Positions 11,213 through 22,653 of a stretch of 64,000 bases of DNA are shown here, one piece after another. Under the pieces are notes generated by a model. It worked only from the letters and a program-made list of their open reading frames with translations. It was not told the DNA's origin and did no database searches. Position 1 is the stretch's first letter. The number at the start of each line of letters is the position of its first letter. The DNA lies in NCBI GenBank assembly GCA_038373885.1, contig JAWZYV010017516.1:496001-560000 (forward strand), given 5' to 3'. Origin of the DNA: Cheiracanthium punctorium (taxonomy: Eukaryota; Arthropoda; Arachnida; Araneae; Cheiracanthiidae). A program made the position numbers and the translations under genes.

Positions 11213-11338
11213 ATACCAATGATTATACACATTTGAGTTAAAAATATTACAGTTAATTCACTTAACTTTTTGTATTCATGACAACATCCTGGGAGGTGCA
11301 CGACATATATAAGTATAAACACAGAAATACAGATAAGC

Positions 11339-11511
11339 TCAGAAATGGTCTTTGTTTTCCTTGAAATTTGCCAATTCATGGATTCTTTTGTCACTGTGTG
11401 ATACTGTACTGGTGTACTTACAGAGATATGTTGTTCCAGTCCTGCAGTGTCTTTTGTCTTGTCTTAGACACTGGCAGGTGAATGTATTCTTGAACTCTTT
11501 GCGAAATTTAC
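11339..11511 (-). CDS. orexin/allatotropin-type GPCR, terminal exon (helix 8 and C-tail)
   Basis: The exon opens after an acceptor reading TACAG with the two bases completing a Gly codon. It then reads GKFRKEFKNTFTCQC, the amphipathic helix 8 with likely palmitoylated cysteines that follows NPxxY in orexin/allatotropin receptors. The tail continues through several basic and Ser/Thr residues to HELANFKENKDHF and a TGA at 11339-11341. Its phase fits exon 32680-32792 exactly (G + GT). The intron separating them is 21,168 bp and holds two large transposons, yet both splice signals are canonical. The gene acts as a plasma-membrane receptor. Confidence 0.9.
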
Positions 11512-11660
11512 CTGTATGTGAAAAAATAAACAAAAATAATTAGGCTAGAGGTTTTGAAAATAATATTTTTTATTAGACTATCAGGATCCAGCAAATATAA
11601 GAACCAACTAAAATAATATTTCTTTGCAAACATCATTCTTTTTACTATTAGAACTGAAGT

Positions 11661-12069
11661 CATACCTGCCAACCCTTCTGGTTTTGACAGAAGACTTCTG
11701 TTTTTTTAAGCTATCTTCCGGTCTTCTGCCAGAAGATAAAATCTTCTGTTTTTTTAACTTTTTAGATGATATATTAAATTGTATTGCAAACTATTATAAA
11801 AAATTGGTAAATAAATAAATCCATTTCAAAGTCATTAATTAAGGTAATCATTTCAACAGCTAACAGCACAATGCTATTGTATGGGTGAGGTCAAAGCATT
11901 TGTAAGCAAATCTTTTATCCATAGTTTAAAAAAAAATAATAAAAAAAAAAAACAGGACTTCATTTCATTCCTCCGTCAGTAATTCATCATTAGAAAATTT
12001 ATTTGTGTTGAAAACTAAAGCTAACATACTTTGTTATGAAAATAATTTTTCTGGTGTTCTATTAGTAGA

Positions 12070-12103
<34 letters not shown>

Positions 12104-12423
12104 ATCTGTTTATTTTTTAACGTACTTTGGTTAAAAATAGAGTCGAATTTCCATCTATGTAATTGTTTTTATTTTTGTGAAAATACTCCATTTTTCTCTG
12201 GTTTGTATAAAAATTTCAGGTAAGCTCTTTTCTATTACTATTTAATTTTGTTTTAATTTCCATGCATTACTAATATAAAAAAGATAATGAGAAATGGTGG
12301 TAAACTGGGGGTTTTCTGTTTTTACTTCTTATATTTAAAAATTATCTTCTGATTTTTTGTGAAATCTTCTGTTTTTTCAACCAGAGTCTTCCTGTTTTTA
12401 GCTTAAGGAGGTTGGCAGGTATG
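11661..12423. mobile_element. 763-bp non-autonomous DNA transposon, 6-bp duplication TGAAGT
   Basis: Ends are CATACCTGCCAACC (11661-11674) and its exact inverse (12410-12423). TGAAGT occurs at 11655-11660 and 12424-12429. Both subterminal regions are filled with repeats of TCTTCTGTTTTTT. No transposase. It resembles the 4530-5733 element in duplication length and in having arrayed subterminal motifs, though its ends differ. It lies immediately 5' (gene sense) of the receptor's last exon, in the 21-kb intron. Confidence 0.88.
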
Positions 12424-12429
12424 TGAAGT

Positions 12430-14340
12430 GATGGGAAATTTCAAGCCATCTTAAACTGAAACTAATATCTGCCAGCAAGTGGGGTATTAAGTGAAGCATA
12501 ATTAATTTTAATATGTGTTGTTTGTGGTTGAAATCAAAATTTGGTTGATTATCAGCCGTATGTAGTCTATTATCTCAAATTTATATGAATCACAATCAAG
12601 ATTACTAGCAATTTAAAAAAAAAAAATATTATTGAATGTTAATTTAGTAAAAATGCAGTAATCTTACTGAAATCAAATATTAAAAGAATTCAATAATACA
12701 ACTTTATCATAACATTTTTGTGAAATTTGTAAAAGGCTATTTCAGTAACCTATTATTACTACAATTGATTGTAATCGACACTGGTTGAAAAACTTGCATT
12801 TATTTAAGTTAGCGCATAATAATAAAATCATATGTTGCTTATGAGTGTACACAGAGGGGTAAAACATCAGAGGATGGACATAAGTTATCTAATTTCCACA
12901 AGTGAGTAATATTTATAATAACTGGTAACTATGCAGAGTAAACCCGCAGGAGCTACTTTCTGCCTCACTCACATGCCACATTCACTCATTTTGTCTTCAC
13001 TCCAATTTCTATAGTATAGCTTAGTGCTTTCAACATGCACATGCCGATGGAGAATTTTGAATTATATGCAGTTTCATATGCGATATATACAAAACATAAG
13101 TTAATAACTGAATAGGAAAAGGAACACATGTGAAGATGGAATGAGGTATGAAGCTGCTTCAACTGCTGTTGAGAGTCCCTACCACATATAATGTTTATAA
13201 GGTCTACAATATTAGTTACTGGTTTTAACAAGATATTCCATTTTAACTCATGTATTAAAAACCTTTTTTATGATGAGAAGCTTATAATCATCTAGTTTAA
13301 AAAACAAAAGACAAAAAACATAACATTGCTCAGTATATTATTCTATTTGTTAACAGTAAAAGTTTTAGTAAAAAAAATTTTTTTTAACCGTAGAAGCTTT
13401 TAATTGTGAAGCCTAAAATGCATAAAATAAAAATTTATTCTTGGAAAGATATAAAGAAATGAAAGTTTTAACACTAAGAAAATTTTGGAGAAAAATGTAG
13501 ATTTGTCACTTTTGCAAGAGATGAAAAATTTTAAGTATTCAAAATATTTTAAAGAGCATTTGAAGCCATTATTCTTATAATTAGTTTTTGAATAAGTATT
13601 TGCTAAGCCTTAAATTTCAACGGTCTTGAGTGTGTTTTAAAATATTTTGAATATTTAAAAATTTTAATCTTTTGCAAAAGTGAAATGTCTAATTTTTTTT
13701 ATAGCATACCTTTCAAGAACAAATTTTTGTTTTACGTTTTTTAGGGCTCTATTATAAAAACTTCTACTATTCATTTTTTTTTTTTTTTTTTTGTCACTAG
13801 TCTTTTCAAGTTTTTATTTTCTGCTTTTTAGCTTTAAAAAAAAGCACATTTTTGTGTTTTCTGTTACATCAAGGCACAAAAACACTTTCTAGATGATTCT
13901 TTAATGAACACTTTCTAGAAAAGTCATAGAATTGTTTAGAAAAGTTCACTCCAGCATACACTTCAATAAAGTGGAAGGAAGCCCTTAGTTTTTTAGCATA
14001 ACACCAAGACAAAAAGGCACAGTGAAGAAATTGAATTTGAATAAAAAGCTTCTAAAAAACCACACCTTTGGAAATTGCAGCTTAACGAATACTTAAACAA
14101 AAACTAATGACTAAGAATGTTTGTCTTGAATGCTTTTAAAAATATTTTGAATAATTAAAAACTTTTATCTCTTGCTAAAAGTGATATATATATGTATATG
14201 TAACATACTAAATCAAAAGCCCGCTAAAATTCCGTAATGATAAATAGCGTAGTTGAGAACAAAGGAAATTCGCTTTTGAAAACCGCAACTACTACACATT
14301 CCCTAGGATTTTTCGTCCTAAATTTGTGGTCAGTCCCCGC
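12430..14340. other. intronic AT-rich DNA, no gene seen
   Basis: No convincing frame. Around 13490-13700 and 14120-14190 recurrent phrases (AATATTTTGAATA, AGCAAAAGTGAAAT, AGCATAACACCAAGAC at about 13998) indicate a decayed repeat. The last phrase recurs at about 17258. Confidence 0.5.
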
Positions 14341-15587
14341 TGTTTAGTCACATTTGCATTTTCGAACAAAAACCTCTTGCTGCCCAGATGCCGTGCTGAT
14401 ATGGGTTCGCCAATCATTGCAGGTTGCAAGGTCATATGACAAGACCTCTACAGAGTGGTAAAAAGCTTGACGCATCTGGGAAGACGGATGATTGCGTGGC
14501 ATCTCTTGCCTAGTGAAATCGATTACAAACGTCGATAATAAAATTTTGTGAACCCTCAAGATTTTCTTGGCCTGACTCCGAGTTCCAGCCGCGGCCGGCC
14601 GGAGGGCGGGGCTGTTCGCCAGAGTCCTTACTGAGCCGTGCCGTCTCTCCTCCTGAACCCGATGATGATACCTCGCCTGCTCTGCCCAACATCTCCCCAC
14701 CCGGGCCCGACTACGCAAAACCGCTCCTACTATCACAACGTCGTTTTTATTACACACACACACAAAATATATCTATGTATATATAAATATGCTAACGAAA
14801 ACCTTTGTGTCTCTTTTGCAGCACATTGCGCGAACGGATGAGCGCGAAATTCGGCACAGTTAAAGTTTGTATGGAGGTGTTTGTGCGAATGTTAACATTT
14901 TTATGTAATATGCTTTTCCACCGCAAAAAATTAGAGAAGTGATTTGGCACGCAATATTTCGCGCCAAGTCGGTCGATGGTTCCATTGTTGTGTCAATTTT
15001 GAAATAACAACACTAAGTTTCAGCAGTACTATAGGATTATAGTATTACATCAAAATTTGCAAAAAGTGAAATTATTCTCCAGTTTCGTGAAACGCCAATG
15101 ACTAAAATGTGCTTTAATCCTGTGCTTGGCGACTTTTTTTAGACTGTCGATAAGTGCTCGAAGTGTTGTAAATTCAATGTTTTAAAGCTGCGGAAAAAAG
15201 AATCGAACAGGGCAGGTTGCAATGCAAGAGACCGTTACAGAAACGCGCCAGTTCGACAATTTCTTTGCTATCTCCCGCCACGCAGTATGTTAAAGCAAAT
15301 TTTCTTCAAAAGTATTATTGAAGAAATACCTCTGCAATTAATTGGGGATGAAAATAATATTATTAATGGAGTGTTTGGAAATATTTCCGAAAACATACTC
15401 AGGTAACACATTGAAGTCAGTTATAATAGAACATAAAAATGATGATGTAACTTTTATTCATGTTGACTTAATCGAATATCTGATGAATAGAGAACATATC
15501 GCCATAGCTACGATAAAATAATTTGCTAAGGTGACAATGAAATCAATAACTATCCAGTAAAGTTTTTGAATTATTTGGCTATGAGTG
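14341..15587. other. GC-rich patch and flanks, no supportable gene
   Basis: The stretch 14560-14720 is much more GC-rich than its surroundings (GCCGCGGCCGGCCGGAGGGC) and leaves long frames open on the minus strand (a 139-codon frame, 14344-14763). These show no recognisable domain and look composition-driven. It could be a CpG-rich regulatory patch or part of an unknown repeat. Confidence 0.35.
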
Positions 15588-16147
15588 GTTTATTTTTTTT
15601 CGGTTAGCCGGGAGCAAGTGAAAAATTGCCAAATAATTGTGATCTGTTTCAAATGCTTACAAACCTAAAGCGATTTCCAGTACATAGTTGTTTCTCCCTT
15701 TCCGTATTTTGGAAGGGTACTTGCGAAGGGTACTTGGCGGTCCGCCAAGACGAGCGATTTTACGCCAAGATAAATTCCGGGACACATGAAATTATTGATT
15801 GTTCAGAATACGATTGGCAACAGTTTGCCAGCATATTTGACGCAAAAATAGTTTGGCGGGAATGACCGCCGGGATAATACGTAAGTACTTTTCGATAATT
15901 TAATTTCGTATTTTAATTTAATTCCACACGTTTACCCCACACATTATGTAACCAATATGCATAGAAATTTCTTTTTAGTATATTGATATTTTTGTATAGA
16001 TTGAATTGTGTACATAAATACTATTTTGTATACGGATTAAAACTTCCGACTTTGTTTCGGGGAACGACAGTGTTTCAGAAGTAGTCTTTAAACTTTTCCC
16101 AGAAAATACAGTTGGCGGGATTTGCGCCTGGCTAACCGAAAAATACC
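15588..16147. repeat. inverted-repeat element of about 560 bp (ends CGGTTAGCC)
   Basis: CGGTTAGCC at 15601-15609 and its inverse GGCTAACCG at 16130-16138 are flanked on the outside by inverted GGTwTATTTTT/AAAAATACC. Inside, GGGAGCAAGT pairs loosely with the inverse of ATTTGCGCC. No clear target duplication was found, so the class is unknown. Confidence 0.5.
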
Positions 16148-17272
16148 ATAGTTTGCCACCACGTAAGTTAGTATTGAAAATTAATTGCATCGTTATACTA
16201 CTCAGAAACTTAAATGCAAAGGAAGCATTAGTCAATGGAACAAGAAAGTGCACAAAGTTTATATATCGTAATGATATTGATTGCGAAGTTTGAACTGGAA
16301 CCACAGGCACTAAAAGAAATTTTAATTCCACTTATAAAATATTGTGGTACTATTTTACCATGTCCTTTCAAAAAACTCAGTTTCCAAATACGCCCGCATT
16401 TGCGATGACAGTAAATAAATCTTAAGGACAATCATTCGATAAAAAAGTGCAAATTTATTGAGGCAGCATGTTTTTATACGTGGTAAGTTGTACGCCTCAG
16501 CAAGTAGAGTTCAATCATTTGACGGTTTAATATTTTATAACTCCGAACACATAAAGAGCCTTTAGCCGAGGGCGGCTCCTGGCTGAATTTTCGGAGTGGG
16601 CCACTAGACGTTTTAGATTAGACTAAATTGTTCAAAACGCAAACTGAATGTGTGCAATCGTACGGGAACATGTGAAATCAAGGGTCGGTGGAGGGAGATG
16701 ATCCCCCCACCCCCCCACCCCATGACCCACTCGCTGGAGCTGCCTTTGCCCTTTTTTTATAGCAAAATATGATAGTCTTTACAAAAACACCGTCTTCGCA
16801 GAAAAGTGGTGGTTGTAAAGTGAAATTGTACAAAAGTGGTCACTTTAGTAGGTTCCACTGTATATGGAATCTTGATACATACTCTTTGACAGAAGAACTT
16901 TATTCACGATCAAATTTAAAAAAAAAAAAAAAAAAAATTAATGCTTTATGGCTTTATGGTTGAATTTCGACCACTGACAGACAACTAATATATATAATTT
17001 TCCTGGTGTTGAAGCTTTCATTTCTTTATAGTATATTTTTGCAAGGGGAAAAATTAAAATGCTTTTTAGGGCGCTACAATAAAGAGCTCCAACTCTTAAA
17101 AAACATACTTAATTTTTATCAAATATAATATTAATAGATGAATGAATTAAATTATTTTAATTTGATTTTGGTGATGACAACTGTTAATAAATATGAAAGC
17201 TGACATACGGATAAGACCTAGCATGATTATAGGTGGCGGAACTGTAGGGTGTTGTTTTTAGCATAACACCAA
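16148..17272. other. intronic DNA, no gene seen
   Basis: Mostly AT-rich. A short C-run patch at 16700-16725 and a loose inverted pair (GGCGGCTCC near 16573, GGAGCTGCC near 16735) suggest a decayed MITE. I could not fix its ends. Confidence 0.4.
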
Positions 17273-17280
17273 GACACAAT

Positions 17281-17807
17281 CATAGGGACCGACTCCATAG
17301 GGTTTGACGGGCTTTTGCCCCTCCAATATTTTCTCAAAGAAGCTGAGCACCCCAATAATTCCATCCTAAAATTGCAACAGCTACTTATTAATGATATTGG
17401 GGGTGACGAAATTCCTGGGAGAACAAAACCACATACGAATATTATCTAAACGGTTTTTAGCATAATAAGGGGTTATAAAATTCATAATTTTCAGACACAA
17501 ATAGTAATTTTAAGAAAGCCCCCTTTTTCAGCATTTTAGCCAAGTTAGCAGTAATGAAGAATTACAAAACAAAAACGTATGAACACCCACTGCATACATT
17601 ATAATACAGGCTTACTACAATTGCATATTTAGAAGAAAAAATTCATACAATTTTTAATTTAAACGAAAGGAGATAAAGATATCTATTTTCAAGCATTTCA
17701 TTCTAAATGTTTCTGAACCTCTCTGGTCATTTATGATCTGTGGAGGTAAGCAGGTCCATTTAAAGAAACTGAGCCCCCTTAATATTTTTTACAAGACGGC
17801 GCCTGTG
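17281..17807. mobile_element. 527-bp hAT-type non-autonomous element, 8-bp duplication GACACAAT
   Basis: Left end CATAGGGACCGACTCCA and right end ...GACGGCGCCTGTG are imperfect inverted repeats. GACACAAT is exact at 17273-17280 and 17808-17815. The flanking host sequence (TAGCATAACACCAAGACA ... AATAAAAAGCTTC) is itself a repeat with a second copy near 14000-14055. Confidence 0.85.
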
Positions 17808-18644
17808 GACACAATGACAAATCTAATTTCAATAAAAAGCTTCAAATAATAGCAATAAAACATATAAAGATTCTTCTGACTCCATAATTTCATTAAAAAT
17901 TTCAAACTAAACTGATTTTAAAAAATTACACATTTTTCTCAATGCATTCAAGAGCACTGGGCTCTAAATATAAAATATCTTGTACCCCTGTTTCATTTTG
18001 TAATTGTTTATTGAAAAAATTTGTTTAAAAAGAATATTCTTCGGAAAAGACATCTATCACGTTTGCCAATGACGGCAAAAATTACATAAGTCGTATAAGT
18101 ATTTTGAATGGGAAAAATAATGTCCGTCTAAAATAACCCCCGATATATCCTGACCAAAACTAAATCAAGATTGAAGCTACATAAAATTTAGCTAGTGCTG
18201 CTGTCTAGTGGGAACAAAATGAATCATTCCTGATAATTGGTTTTAAGAACTAAAGATATACATTGTAGTGTCGCCATCTGTTATTTTATGTTAAAAAAAA
18301 AATGCGTTTGCGGAGAGCACAAAAAATTGAAAAATTAACACGAAAAGAAAGGCAGAAAAGCTATCAAATTTCGGAAATGGAAAAAAAAAAAATGGCTGCT
18401 TATTGAAAGTTATAAGCGGTTTATTTTGAAGTAATCATTGGGATTCCTTTCTATCCGTGGCTCACACAGGATTTTTGTGTTTAGGTGTATACAGATATTA
18501 ATTTTTCTGAACTCGGTTAAATATCTGGACTTCGGGAATTATTTTCTAAAAATATTATTTTACATCAGTAATTATTATTGTAGCTAGTATATTTTAGCTT
18601 ATTTATCCTCTTCTTCCCCTCCTCTATATGGGTCTAATCGACAC

Positions 18645-19166
18645 TAGAGATGAGTTCGGGTTCATTTTTTGAAGCTCGAGCCCGAGAACTTTTAATGAGA
18701 CACCGCCCCCCCCCCGAGCCCGACCAATATTATTTAAGTCGGAGCCCGAGCCCGCAATTTCAGCTAAAGATAAAAAAATCAATTACTTCATTAATAGAAT
18801 ACAATAAATTTTGCTGTTTGTGCAAATTAAAGACAAATATAGTTGCAAACTCTCAATGCACTTTCTAATTCTTTGTATCCATATTTATCAAATAATGTTC
18901 GATCTGATGACTAACTAAGCAATATAAGCCGCCTTTCTGAAATACCCAAAGAGCTTCATACACTTTCTAGGCGCCCGTGCCGCTAATTTTTTTTTATAAG
19001 TACTTTTATTTTCCTCATGAATCACTTTTTAAAATCTGTTCCAAGGAGTATGTTCAATAAAGGGGAAATTTTTCACGAGCTCGGGCCCGAGCCCGATCCC
19101 CAACGCAATTGGTAATTACAGAGTCCGGTTCGGGCCCGGGCTCGGGCTGAGCCCGTCTCATCTCTA
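18645..19166. mobile_element. 522-bp hAT-type MITE with CCCGAGCCCGAG arms, duplication ATCGACAC
   Basis: TAGAGATGAG at the left and its inverse at the right are flanked by exact ATCGACAC (18637-18644 and 19167-19174). Both subterminal regions are arrays of (G)CTCGGGCCCGAGC-type palindromic units, which let a 72-codon frame run through without coding meaning. Confidence 0.9.
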
Positions 19167-19439
19167 ATCGACACCCACAGGGTAGAAAGGTTAAAATGAT
19201 CATCTGTTGCTTTTGAGTCCTGACGAGCATTTTTTCGTCTATTGGCCAATTTAAATTCGATCACTGGCCAACGCATCTACGCTTTCAAAATTTACTTCTA
19301 AATTATTCACTCTTTTATTTGGCGAGGAAGACGTATCACTCGGTCCTCAAAAAAATAACATTACAAGGCTATTGAAGCATTTGATTAAACAGCGTCCCTG
19401 ACAGAGTCCATCAAGCCACTTCACAGACCGCTTTCCTAA

Positions 19440-19745
19440 AGGCCTAAGCGGAAAATCTGTATTCTAGTTAGTCTGATTTTCCTGGATGCAGATAAATGGG
19501 CATGATTTAAAATCGTTTGATTAAACCTTTCGACCATGCCATCCAATACTGGACGTAGTGCTGTAGTTAATGTCTTCAAAAATCGCAAATGTTTGCGCGG
19601 AGCATCATTAGTAAAGAGCGCGGAATTGATATTTTTGTATTCTGATTTCATAGTCAATGAGATGATATAAAAAACTTGTCTGGTGATAATCTCAGGCCAC
19701 TGTTGATCAAATCTAAAGCCGTAAATGTTTGCTATTTCGGCATCC
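19440..19745 (-). pseudogene. Ty3/gypsy integrase fragment
   Basis: The minus strand contains LDGMVERFNQTILNHAHLSA, which matches the catalytic-Glu region of gypsy integrases (DGMVERFNRTILN in the copy at 24.6-32.3 kb). A degenerate upstream part (DQQWPEIIT, similar to FSKWPEAF) lies at 19680-19745. No LTRs or other domains adjoin it, so it is a small relic of an older insertion. Confidence 0.75.
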
Positions 19746-19861
19746 AGGAAACAATTTCAACACTTAATACATGTGTTCACGTGTAGAAGGGAAGTAGCGG
19801 GGGGAGGGTGGGGGGCTGCCATGAGCACCTGAGCAGCCCCGCAAGTTTGGATTTTTGTTAA

Positions 19862-20220
19862 CCCTTTGAGGCGCTGTGATCCCGCTCTGGGAACACGAAA
19901 CTCTGACGTTTTGACAGTTGCCAGTCACGAAGAATAGATTTGATTTCTATAAAAATAGTTGCGGGTGGCATAGCTCCACGCGAATCCTTTATTTTTGAGC
20001 ACGTCATTTCCCGTAAAAAATTGTCACGATTATTTTTTAACAGCACTGTCATCTGCTGAAAAATGGAAGAACGCGAGAACAGTTGGATAGATTACTCCAT
20101 GCTGAAAAAGGGCAGCCGTTGCCATCGCTCGACTTAACTACCAGCAAGATGGGGGACGATCGAAACGTTCATCGCGTGCCACAGATCTAGAGACCCCTTT
20201 CTTTGACGGCAGCTGGCTGT
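19862..20220. mobile_element. piggyBac-like element copy with left end only
   Basis: TTAA at 19858-19861 is followed by CCCTTTGAGGCGCTGTG. The next 340 bases are closely similar to 20944-21285. The matching right end is missing; homology fades near AGAGACCCCTTTC. TTAA target and CCCTTT termini suggest the piggyBac superfamily. Confidence 0.7.
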
Positions 20221-20943
20221 GCCCGCGCACAGCCATCATAAATGTATATTTTAAATTTTAAGCTATAATTAGCTGTAGAATCTTGTAAAATTTCATAAGA
20301 TGAAAAAATAAAAATTCAAAATATTTTTTTTCCAGTTTGTATAAAATTATAATAATTAATCTGCATAAGGCACATAGGAACGGTGTACATAAATTTCGTT
20401 TTACAGAAAAATAAAAAAAAGTCCATGACTAGAAACTTGAAAGATTTTATAATTCTCATTATCTTACTTCGAAAAGTGAGTCATTTAAATTCTTTTACCA
20501 TAAGCTTAATTAACGGCTATACATGTATGCATTGTTTCAGCTCATTTTTCTCTGAGGAGTACCGATTGTTTAAAGGAATAAATGATTCAGCTTAGGAGGA
20601 AAAATAAATCACGGAACTCCCTTAATCTTCGGTTCCCCTGAGAGAAACATAAATTCAAGCCACTTAGGAAATATATTTCTGAAAACTTCCACTAGAGAAA
20701 ACTTTTTATTAAGATGCATTGTCTGCCACTCTTTATTATATCGTAACAACAAAGAATAAGGCGGATTTTATTTTCAGTCTCATTTGTAGCGTCTAATGCA
20801 TTTTTGTATGAGCTGATACATGACAATTTGACCTTACCTATTGACCCCTTAAACGCGCGGTGTCCTCGCCGTGAGGACGTACCTCTGACATTTTGAGTGC
20901 TTTGATTCACGAAGAATAAGTTTGATTTCCATGAAACACTTAA

Positions 20944-21431
20944 CCCTTTAACGCGCTGTGTTCCCGCTCTGGGAACACCAAACTCTGACGTTTTAACTAT
21001 TGCCAGACACGAAGAATAGATTTGATTTCTATTAAAATAGTTGCGGGTGACAGAGCTCCACGAGAATCCTTTACTTTTTAGCACGTCATTTCCCGTAAAA
21101 AAATGGTCACGATTATTTTTAGCAGCACTGACATCTGCTGAAAAATGGAAGAATGCGAGAACAGCTGGATAGATTACTCCATGCTGAAAAAGGGCAGCCG
21201 TTGCCATCGCTCGACTTAACTACCAGCAAGATGGCGGACGATCGAAACGGTCATCGCGGGCCACAGATCTAGAGACCCTTTTTCGACCAGCCAGCTGCGT
21301 CGAAAAAGGGTCTCTAGATCTGTGGCCCGCGATGACCGTTTTGATCGTCCGCCATCTTGCTGGTAGTTAAGTCGAGCGATGGCAACGGCTGCCCTTTTTT
21401 CCAGCATTGGGAAAGGTTGCGCCTCAAAGGG
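20944..21431. mobile_element. 488-bp piggyBac-like foldback element, TTAA duplication
   Basis: CCCTTTAACGCGC at the left and GCGCCTCAAAGGG at the right are inverted ends, each flanked by TTAA (20940-20943 and 21432-21435). Removing it plus one TTAA makes the surrounding older element collinear with the 19862 copy. Its right third is an inverted duplicate of its own interior. Confidence 0.85.
21181..21407. repeat. large hairpin, arms of about 106 bp
   Basis: 21181-21286 and 21300-21407 are near-identical inverted copies with a 13-base loop (21287-21299). The right arm ends two bases beyond strict pairing. It forms the right part of the piggyBac-like element. Confidence 0.92.
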
Positions 21432-22369
21432 TTAAGCAGGACATAGTTACACGAGAATCTTTTTCTATTCAGTACACAATTTCCGGTAAAAATCATCGAT
21501 TATTTGTAAAATGGATGTCAGAATTATTTTTATCAGTACCAACATCAGCTGAAAACTGGAGAATGCTATGAAAATATACATCGATATAGAAGAAATGCTA
21601 GATAGACTGCCCAATGCTAAAAAAGTGCAGCCGTTGCCACCGTTCGATTTAACTGCCAGCAAGATGGCGGTCGACCGCCGTCTCACCGGTAACCGTTGGT
21701 CTAGATATATTATGAGATAAAAATAGCTCGAGAACTTTTAGATGTTTGCTATTTTTCAAATGGGTCAGACTTCTAATAACAAAAATAATCTGATGTGGAC
21801 AACACACGACTTCCTTGCACGCCTATTACATCAAAAATATTTTCCGTGCACTATATCTAAACTTATTTTGCTTGAAAGAGATAAAATACTATAGTAATAC
21901 TAAGGTTCAGCGATTTCTAGCCAAATATTTCCGATATCGCCAAGCTGGGTACAATTTGAAAGATTTATTTTTGACACTTAATTTGGTGATATTTCGCCAA
22001 AAGCCGAGAAGCTTGAGACAGTTGGCGAGATTTTGGGGATATCCAAAGTAGTCATTGGCCATAGACTTTCAATGAATTGAATGTATCATACACCTTAACG
22101 TATTTAAAGTCATTTGGGTGATCCTGTATATAAATTAACCAGTCGATTGCAACCAAGAAATAGATTCACAGTTAGATGTTACAATAGTTCTACATAGCAA
22201 ATTTCAGCATTCTACAGTTAAAAGTTCTAGAGTTATGCGAAACACGAAATTATTTTTGGTTCCAAATTTGGCGATATTTCTGCAAAACTCACCAAGGTCG
22301 ATGACATATGACGGGATTTTGGGCATGGACCAAACAATGACTGACTACAGACGTAATATATTGAAGATG

Positions 22370-22595
22370 GCCGACTCAGTTGTATGGTGGATAAAGTACC
22401 GTACTCCGGTTTCGGGTTCAACTCCCGGCGCCCGCGGTTCGATCCCCGACTGGGCGTGGCTGTCATTGTGTCCGTCACTTCATAGGGGGTAACGCTGGCC
22501 GCCCCTTTGGTGCCCCCATAATAAAATGGCCACACTTTCGAGCAGTTGCATGGGACAATGCCTAATCGGCAAGTTCCCGCCCGTAGAAAAAAAAA
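22370..22595 (+). mobile_element. tRNA-derived SINE, 12-bp duplication ATATTGAAGATG
   Basis: An A-box-like GACTCAGTTGTATGG (about 22373-22387) and a B box GGTTCAACTCC (22415-22425) lie at tRNA spacing. The body ends in an A tail just before 22596. ATATTGAAGATG flanks it exactly at 22358-22369 and 22596-22607, the hallmark of LINE-mediated insertion. A second B-box-like GGTTCGATCCC (22436-22446) follows the first. No coding content. Confidence 0.85.
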
Positions 22596-22653
22596 ATATT
22601 GAAGATGCGCATAGATTCATGTATTGAAATTCTTTTGGATGGTCCTGCAAATA

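Larger units (their letters stand above)
20846..21690. mobile_element. older piggyBac-like element, interrupted by a younger relative
   Basis: It starts CCCTTAAACGCGCGGTG near 20846 and runs to 20943. It resumes at 21432 (TTAAGCAGG...) and continues with sequence collinear with the 19862 copy through GCCAGCAAGATGGCGG (about 21655-21670). The 21 kb copy is more diverged than the insert it contains. The right end is not defined. Confidence 0.65.

Noticed and set aside
14344..14763. 139-codon minus-strand frame in the GC-rich patch
   Set aside because: It is explained by high GC content. No domain, no splice-site context, and it starts inside a GT repeat.
16573..16743. Possible hAT MITE with GGCGGCTCC/GGAGCTGCC ends
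   Set aside because: The inverted similarity is short and no target duplication could be found, so it was not listed as an element.
18650..18868. 72-codon frame with repeated Arg/Pro/Glu
   Set aside because: It lies inside the CCCGAGCCCGAG array of a hAT MITE, so the frame reflects the repeat.
18645..22600. Possible CRISPR-like or satellite array suggested by repeated phrases
   Set aside because: The repeats are unequal, inverted or nested transposon copies with target duplications. There are no regular spacers.
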